Shown: positions 15,171 through 18,799 of the stretch, in pieces
Position numbering within the stretch: position 1 is the first letter of the stretch
Layout of the letters: every line of letters starts with the position of its first letter
Assembly (NCBI GenBank): GCA_031266615.1
Contig: JAISAR010000120.1
Location: 1 to 18,799, forward strand
Origin: Rickettsiales bacterium
GTDB taxonomy: Bacteria > Pseudomonadota > Alphaproteobacteria > Rickettsiales > Anaplasmataceae
Direction of reading: 5' to 3'
Length of the DNA stretch: 18,799 nt
Position numbers and translations under genes: made by a program
Notes under the pieces: model-generated
Told to the model about the DNA's origin: nothing
The model's database searches: none
The model's input: the letters and a program-made list of their open reading frames with translations, nothing else

Positions 15171-15199
15171 TTGAATAATTTTTAATAATAGTGTATAAT
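15171..15199 (+). promoter_or_regulatory. Sigma70 promoter for the Rpn-type nuclease gene
   Basis: TTGAAT at 15171-15176, a 17-base spacer and a perfect TATAAT at 15194-15199, ending 22 bases before the ATG at 15222. The leader would be very short (about 15 bases) and has no clear Shine-Dalgarno. Confidence 0.65.
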
Positions 15200-15221
15200 T
15201 ATTAATCTTTATCTCAGTATT

Positions 15222-16142
15222 ATGGCTCTTTCTAAATTTCTCGACCCTAAAAACGATGTAGCATTTCGTCGCATCTTTGGTACTGAAAAAAATAAGGACA
15301 TTCTTATTCACTTTCTCAATGATATCTTGGGCTTTACTGGCAAGGATGAAATAAAAGAAATAGAGTTCCTCAGCACTATAATGGATGCTGAAATTGCCTC
15401 CAAAAAGCAAAGCATTGTTGATGTTCTCTGTAGAGATGAAAATGGGGTGCAAGTGATCGTTGAAATGCAGGTTGCTAAAACTAAAGGCTTTGAGAAACGT
15501 GCTCAATATTATGCAGCTAAGGCGTATTCAAGACAGGCTAATAAAGGTGATCAATATGAAGGCCTTAAAGAAATTATCTTTATTGCTATAGCAGATTGTA
15601 TCTTGTTTCCGGATAAATCTGAGTATAAATCAAAGCACACCATTCGGGATGAGGATACCAATGAGCATGATTTAAAAGATTTTTATTTTACATTTATTGA
15701 ACTACCAAAATTTCCCAAGACGAAGGAAGATCAGCTAGAGAATATAGTTGAAAAGTGGATCTACTTCTTCAAGTATGCAGATGAGACCAGTGAAAAGGAA
15801 TTAGAAAAAATAATAGGAAGCGATATAATAATAAAGAAAGCATATGAAGAACTCAACAGATTTAACTGGTCGGAAAAAGAATTTATAGCCTACGAAGGAG
15901 AGATCAAGCGTATTCGCGATGAACAGGCTGTCCTCGCTCAAAAACTTGATGATGCTACTGAAAAAGGCATCAAAATTGGTAAAGAGGAAGGTAGAAAAGA
16001 AGGTAGAGAAAAAGGTAGAGAAGAAGGAAAAATTGAAGTTGCAAAAGCAATGCTGGCTAATAACGTTGATGTTGACACTATTGTAAAGTTTACTGGCCTT
16101 TCCGTTAGTGAAATCAAAGAGTTGCAGAATGAAGTTGAATAG
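15222..16142 (+). CDS. Rpn/PD-(D/E)XK nuclease family transposase-like protein
   Basis: The 306-residue protein begins with the family hallmark FLDPKNDVAFRRIFG (6-20). Next comes the nuclease core SIVDVLCRDENGVQVIVEMQ (64-83), with the conserved Asp67, Glu81 and Gln83 of the D...ExQ form of the PD-(D/E)XK site, then KRAQYYAAKAYSRQ (92-105). The C-terminus has the Gly/Lys/Glu repeats (GKEEGRKEGREKGREEGK) and a small helical end, VDTIVKFTGLSVSEIKEL. In E. coli, Rpn proteins cut DNA and stimulate RecA-independent recombination. No terminal inverted repeats or target duplications are visible, so it is not shown to be a mobile element here. The full length and intact residues suggest a working gene. 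Confidence 0.88.
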   Translation: MALSKFLDPKNDVAFRRIFGTEKNKDILIHFLNDILGFTGKDEIKEIEFLSTIMDAEIASKKQSIVDVLCRDENGVQVIVEMQVAKTKGFEKRAQYYAAKAYSRQANKGDQYEGLKEIIFIAIADCILFPDKSEYKSKHTIRDEDTNEHDLKDFYFTFIELPKFPKTKEDQLENIVEKWIYFFKYADETSEKELEKIIGSDIIIKKAYEELNRFNWSEKEFIAYEGEIKRIRDEQAVLAQKLDDATEKGIKIGKEEGRKEGREKGREEGKIEVAKAMLANNVDVDTIVKFTGLSVSEIKELQNEVE

Positions 16143-16166
16143 CATAATGTATGCTTTTAATTTTTA
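16141..16166 (+). terminator. Weak hairpin at the end of the Rpn-type gene
   Basis: AGCATA and TATGCT (16141-16146 and 16150-16155) enclose three bases and are followed by TTT, AA and TTTTT. The stem is short and AT-rich. It overlaps the stop codon and reaches the end of the convergent carbonic anhydrase gene. Confidence 0.35.
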
Positions 16167-16672
16167 TACTCCCTCATCAACATAACATAATTTTGTGCTG
16201 ATTGTGTAATATGATTAATTTCTTCATCTGACATTTTTTTGAAGAATTTTGCTGGCCTGCCAGCCCATATTTCTCCACTTTTTATCACTTTTCCGTGTGT
16301 CACTAGTGAGTCAGCAGCTACCATAGCTCCAGATTCTACAACTGCATGGTCCATTACGGTAGAGCCCATACCAATAAATGCTTTGTCATGCACTGTGCAT
16401 GCGTGCAGCATACAAAAATGCCCCACCGTTACCATGCTGCCAATAATTGTGTCACCACCTGGGTTTCTATCCACATGAATTACCGTGCCATCTTGAATGT
16501 TTGTTTCATCACCTATTTTGATTGATCCAACATCTCCCCTGATTACACAATTAAACCAGATGCTCGTACCTCTTCCTATTTCAACCTTGCCTACGATATG
16601 CGAACCACCCGCGATGAAGGCACTCTCGTCTATTTTTGGTTCATAATCTTTGTATTTCAAAATGTGGTACAT
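16157..16672 (-). CDS. Gamma-class carbonic anhydrase family protein
   Basis: The 171-residue left-handed beta-helix protein is built from hexapeptide repeats (for example IGRGTS, IKIGDET, TIIGSMVTVG, AFIGMGSTV). The three zinc-ligand histidines of gamma carbonic anhydrases are in place: His66 (VIHVD), His85 (VGH) and His90 (MLH). Arg45 and Asp47 in IRGD and Gln60 match other active-site positions. The C-terminal helix (MSDEEINHITQSAQNYVML) caps the trimer in relatives. It is related to the YrdA/CaiE/PaaY group, in which CO2 hydration is proven for only some members, so activity is inferred. It is convergent with the Rpn-type gene, with 14 bases between the stop codons. Only a weak AGG lies before the ATG. 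Confidence 0.9.
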   Translation of the reverse strand: MYHILKYKDYEPKIDESAFIAGGSHIVGKVEIGRGTSIWFNCVIRGDVGSIKIGDETNIQDGTVIHVDRNPGGDTIIGSMVTVGHFCMLHACTVHDKAFIGMGSTVMDHAVVESGAMVAADSLVTHGKVIKSGEIWAGRPAKFFKKMSDEEINHITQSAQNYVMLMREYKN

Positions 16673-16765
16673 ATTGAACCTATGATTCTATGCTTTATAT
16701 AACTTAAGTAAGATTTTTTCACTAAACAATAAATATTTTTCTTGGGTCGGAGCGTTTGGGCATAC

Positions 16766-16803
16766 ATCTCATTTCACTTTATGATCCCAAGCGCGTGACG
16801 CTT
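16766..16803 (-). repeat. Palindromic element at the ispDF 3' end
   Basis: CAAGCG and CGCTTG arms (loop of five bases) are joined to ATCTCATTTCACTTTATGA at 16766-16784, an exact 19-base match to 18473-18491 beyond the other end of ispDF. The ispDF stop codon and the last several codons (KRHALGIIK) are read from this element. Confidence 0.65.
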
Positions 16804-18387
16804 GTATAGTAACACAGAGGCATGTGCTGCTATTCCTTCACTTCTGCCAATAGAACCTAATTTTTCTGCAGTGGTTGCTTTGATATTTACAAATTCGCTA
16901 TCAATCTCTAATGTCCTTGATATAGATTTCTTCATTTCTGCTTTATAAGGCGATATTTTAGGCTCCTCACAAACTATAGTAATATCTAAATTAGATACAC
17001 GGTATCCTTTTTCTTTTGCTTTTGTAATAGCAAAGCTCAAGAAGTAAGACGAATCACAACCTTTCCACTCAGCGGAACTAGGGGGGAAATGCTCTCCTAT
17101 GTCGCCATATCCCAGTGCTCCTAGTATTGCATCAACAACCGCATGTATCGCAACATCACCATCGGAATGTGCTTCTATTGCCATGTTGTGCTCAATTTCT
17201 ATACCGCAAATTTTTATAAAGTTTTCAGCTTTATTTTGAGCTTTAACGAACTTGTGTATGTCATAACCAGTGCCAACACGGTATTTTGGTTCTTCAAGAA
17301 GGAGTTTTGCCATATCAATATCTTCTTTTGTAGTTAACTTAAAATTGCTTTTCTCACCTTTAATAATCGCAACATATTTTTTGTGCTCCACCACTAGCGA
17401 TGAATCATCAGTGAATTCTTTGGTTGACTGGTGGCATAATAACAATTCTTTGAAATTGAAAATTTGAGGAGTTTGTATAGCTCTGAGTTTTTCTCTTGAG
17501 ATCGTGGATTCGATGAAATTATCATTTGCCAATGACACGGTGTCTTCGACTTCTATTGCTGGCACTACTCCTGCATGTTGACCATCAATCATAGACTGAA
17601 CTAAGTTATCCATCAAAGCATTTGATACGAAAGGCCTGCAAGCATCGTGTATAACGACAAAATCTGGGTTAATTTTTCGTAAGCTTTTAAGTCCTAACTT
17701 AACTGAATTTTGCCTACTCGCTCCTCCATATATTGGACTTAGTAATTTAGTACCTACACCTTCTGTCATCCCAGTAGCTTGATTACTTGGATCCATATCT
17801 TCTTTTCTTCTAGATTCCAGCGTCGCGCGCTGGAATGACATCGAGGAGTGTATTTGCCTACTTTCTCCTCCGTATATTGGACTTAGTAATTTAGTACCTA
17901 CACCTTCTGTCATCCAAGTAGCGTGACTACTTGGATCCATATTTTCTTCTCTTATCAATTCCTGCTTTACGCGCTGGAATGACATCGAGGAGTGTATTTG
18001 CCTATTTTCTTCTCCGTATATTGGACTTAGTAATTTAGTACCTACACCTTCTGTCATCCCAGTGCGTGACACTGGGATCCATTCTTCTTTCCTTCTAGAT
18101 TCCAGCGTCGCGCGCTGGAAGAGGTGCTCTGCTGATTTTTCATTTAAATGACGGTTACGTAAGAAGTCTATTACTTTTCTATAAAAATCTTCATGATCTT
18201 CATTAATTACCACTCTTACATAATCTATGTATTGGTTAGCTAAAAGTTTTCTAATTGTGTGAAATAAAACAGGTTTGCCTGCCAGTTTTATGTACTGCTT
18301 AGGAATTGCGTCACTGCATCTATTGCCTACTCCCGCTGCAACTATTAACGCTGCTATTTTGTATTTCTTAGATCTGTTAGTGTACAT
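16774..18387 (-). CDS. ispDF: Bifunctional IspD-IspF isoprenoid synthesis enzyme with repeat insertion
   Basis: The fused enzyme carries MEP-pathway cytidylyltransferase (IspD) and MECDP synthase (IspF) activities. IspD motifs are LIVAAGVGNRC...PKQYIKLAGKPV (14-38), VVIHDACRPFV and AIQTPQIF. IspF starts at YRVGTGYDIHKF and has the metal-binding DxH of that motif plus HSDGDVAIHAVVDAILGALGYGDIGEHFPP. The protein is about 537 residues, about 140 more than usual, because a palindromic element and tandem 48-residue units interrupt IspD before SVKLGLKSL. The C-terminal KRHALGIIK also comes from an element. I chose the ATG at 18387 (GGAA 10 bases upstream, after the predicted promoter); the ATG at 18396 is possible. 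Confidence 0.93.
   Translation of the reverse strand: MYTNRSKKYKIAALIVAAGVGNRCSDAIPKQYIKLAGKPVLFHTIRKLLANQYIDYVRVVINEDHEDFYRKVIDFLRNRHLNEKSAEHLFQRATLESRRKEEWIPVSRTGMTEGVGTKLLSPIYGEENRQIHSSMSFQRVKQELIREENMDPSSHATWMTEGVGTKLLSPIYGGESRQIHSSMSFQRATLESRRKEDMDPSNQATGMTEGVGTKLLSPIYGGASRQNSVKLGLKSLRKINPDFVVIHDACRPFVSNALMDNLVQSMIDGQHAGVVPAIEVEDTVSLANDNFIESTISREKLRAIQTPQIFNFKELLLCHQSTKEFTDDSSLVVEHKKYVAIIKGEKSNFKLTTKEDIDMAKLLLEEPKYRVGTGYDIHKFVKAQNKAENFIKICGIEIEHNMAIEAHSDGDVAIHAVVDAILGALGYGDIGEHFPPSSAEWKGCDSSYFLSFAITKAKEKGYRVSNLDITIVCEEPKISPYKAEMKKSISRTLEIDSEFVNIKATTAEKLGSIGRSEGIAAHASVLLYKRHALGIIK
17709..18120 (-). repeat. Three tandem 144-bp units with WPE palindromes inside ispDF
   Basis: TTTGCC followed by a TATTGGACTTAGTAATTTAG block begins units at 17709, 17853 and 17997, exactly 144 bases apart. 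The unit nearest the ispDF start (17997-18120) is shorter and has two perfect palindromes, ATCCCAGTG...CACTGGGAT (18056-18078) and ATTCCAGCG...CGCTGGAA (18099-18120). In the other two units these palindromes are partly degraded. Each unit also carries native-looking IspD codons (TKLLSPIYG and RQ). Because 144 is a multiple of three, the frame is kept. Confidence 0.9.
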
Positions 18388-18408
18388 GTTTATCATTTCC
18401 AGCTTAAA

Positions 18409-18438
18409 TGTATAATAGCAGGTTATTTGAAGTTTCAA
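18409..18438 (-). promoter_or_regulatory. Possible promoter for ispDF
   Basis: On the minus strand there is TTGAAA at 18438-18433, an 18-base spacer and TATACA at 18414-18409. If used, transcription starts near 18402, so only the ATGs at 18396 and 18387 could serve as start codons. Confidence 0.4.
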
Positions 18439-18472
18439 AAAGATTGACAAAGTTTAAAAGACAGCATCTGGG

Positions 18473-18645
18473 ATCTCATTTCACTTTATGACGGTACCAT
18501 GAAAGTGGCCCCCTCCTGTCATTCCAGCGCGTGACGCTGGAATCTAAGTGAAAAAAGCTAGTGTCAAGCACTAGGATGACAAAGGGGGATGCATCCTAGC
18601 GCCTCCTTTTTTTGTCATTCTAGTACTTGATACTGGAATCCAGGA
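18473..18645. repeat. Cluster of WPE-like palindromes
   Basis: The 19-base ATCTCATTTCACTTTATGA is followed by a perfect hairpin ATTCCAGCG/CGCTGGAAT with loop CGTGA (18521-18543), a second hairpin CTAGTG/CACTAG (18558-18574) with ATGACA after it, a GGATGC/GCATCC palindrome near 18588-18597, and GTCATTCTAGTACTTGATACTGGAATC (18614-18640, in the family's usual order). No open gene is present in this 349-base end region. Confidence 0.75.
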
Positions 18646-18651
18646 TACTAC

Positions 18652-18799
18652 TTTAGCAATAAACATTAAGAAATTTACCAAAATGAGAAAAAAAGCAAAA
18701 GAAGCCCCGTGGCGGCTAGTTATTTACTTTTGTGTCGAAATGTTGGCGTTTCTTTATCTTAAACGCTTAATAAGTGCGACTTAGCTGCTTTTTAATGCA
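18652..18799. repeat. Right copy of the dispersed repeat, inverted relative to 125-252
   Basis: The reverse complement aligns with the left end of the window. It carries the same hairpin (GCGTTT at 18746-18751, AAACGC at 18761-18766) and the same GGTAAATTTCTTAA block. It has extra bases around 18710-18740 and 18765-18778. Both copies have a WPE-like palindrome on their inner side. Confidence 0.75.

Noticed and set aside
15222..16142. Complete insertion sequence around the Rpn-type gene
   Set aside because: No terminal inverted repeats or target-site duplications could be seen at either side, and the gene has its own host-like promoter.
15801..16145. Minus-strand open frame opposite the Rpn-type gene
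   Set aside because: It is a Phe/Ser/Asn-rich shadow of the lysine/glutamate-rich coding strand with no ribosome-binding site.
17709..18120. CRISPR-like regular repeats
   Set aside because: Units are adjacent 144-base tandem copies without unique spacers, lie in frame inside ispDF, and no cas gene is present.

Overview
The window looks like part of the chromosome of Wolbachia or a very close Rickettsiales relative. It is AT-rich and carries an ankyrin-repeat protein gene, a fused ispDF, an archaeal-genre valyl-tRNA synthetase, an Rpn/PD-(D/E)XK 'transposase' and many copies of a short palindromic element built on GTCATyCCAGyrC...GyrCTGGrAT. That element sits both between genes and inside genes, as Wolbachia palindromic elements do. 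No rRNA, tRNA, CRISPR array or complete insertion sequence was seen.

Layout, left to right. Positions 1-439 hold the 3' tail of an unidentified plus-strand gene and a dispersed repeat whose inverted partner ends the window (about 18612-18799). Positions 440-1993 (minus) encode an ankyrin protein with about 13 repeats. Positions 2274-4962 (plus) hold a small helical protein, three consecutive head-tail genes of gene-transfer-agent (GTA) type (gp6-like connector, tail terminator, tail tube) and a 258-aa coiled-coil protein. Positions 4981-8333 (minus) hold rmuC, a Trp-rich 203-aa protein with its own promoter and terminator, and a GTA-type HK97 major capsid gene under a near-consensus promoter with a palindrome-rich leader. 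Positions 8649-13311 (minus) form a probable housekeeping run: valS, a two-TM coiled-coil protein, a decayed scrap of pyrF, then pyrF. Positions 13455-16142 (plus) hold a 556-aa coiled-coil membrane protein and an Rpn-type nuclease, each with a good promoter. Positions 16157-18387 (minus) hold a gamma carbonic anhydrase and ispDF.

How the parts relate. The housekeeping genes cover pyrimidine synthesis (pyrF), isoprenoid precursor synthesis (ispDF) and valine charging (valS). Around them are accessory genes of two kinds: dispersed GTA-like virion genes, and probable host-interface proteins (ankyrin protein, two membrane-anchored coiled-coil proteins, Trp-rich protein). The palindromic element has entered the coding sequence of valS once and of ispDF at two places. 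In ispD it was then amplified together with native codons into a 144-bp tandem repeat.

The most notable observations are the GTA-like remnant genes, the in-frame element insertions in two essential enzymes, an Inc-like membrane topology in the gene after valS, and a fragment of a second pyrF copy whose differences from pyrF are mostly synonymous. Product names come from reading motifs by eye; no database search was done.
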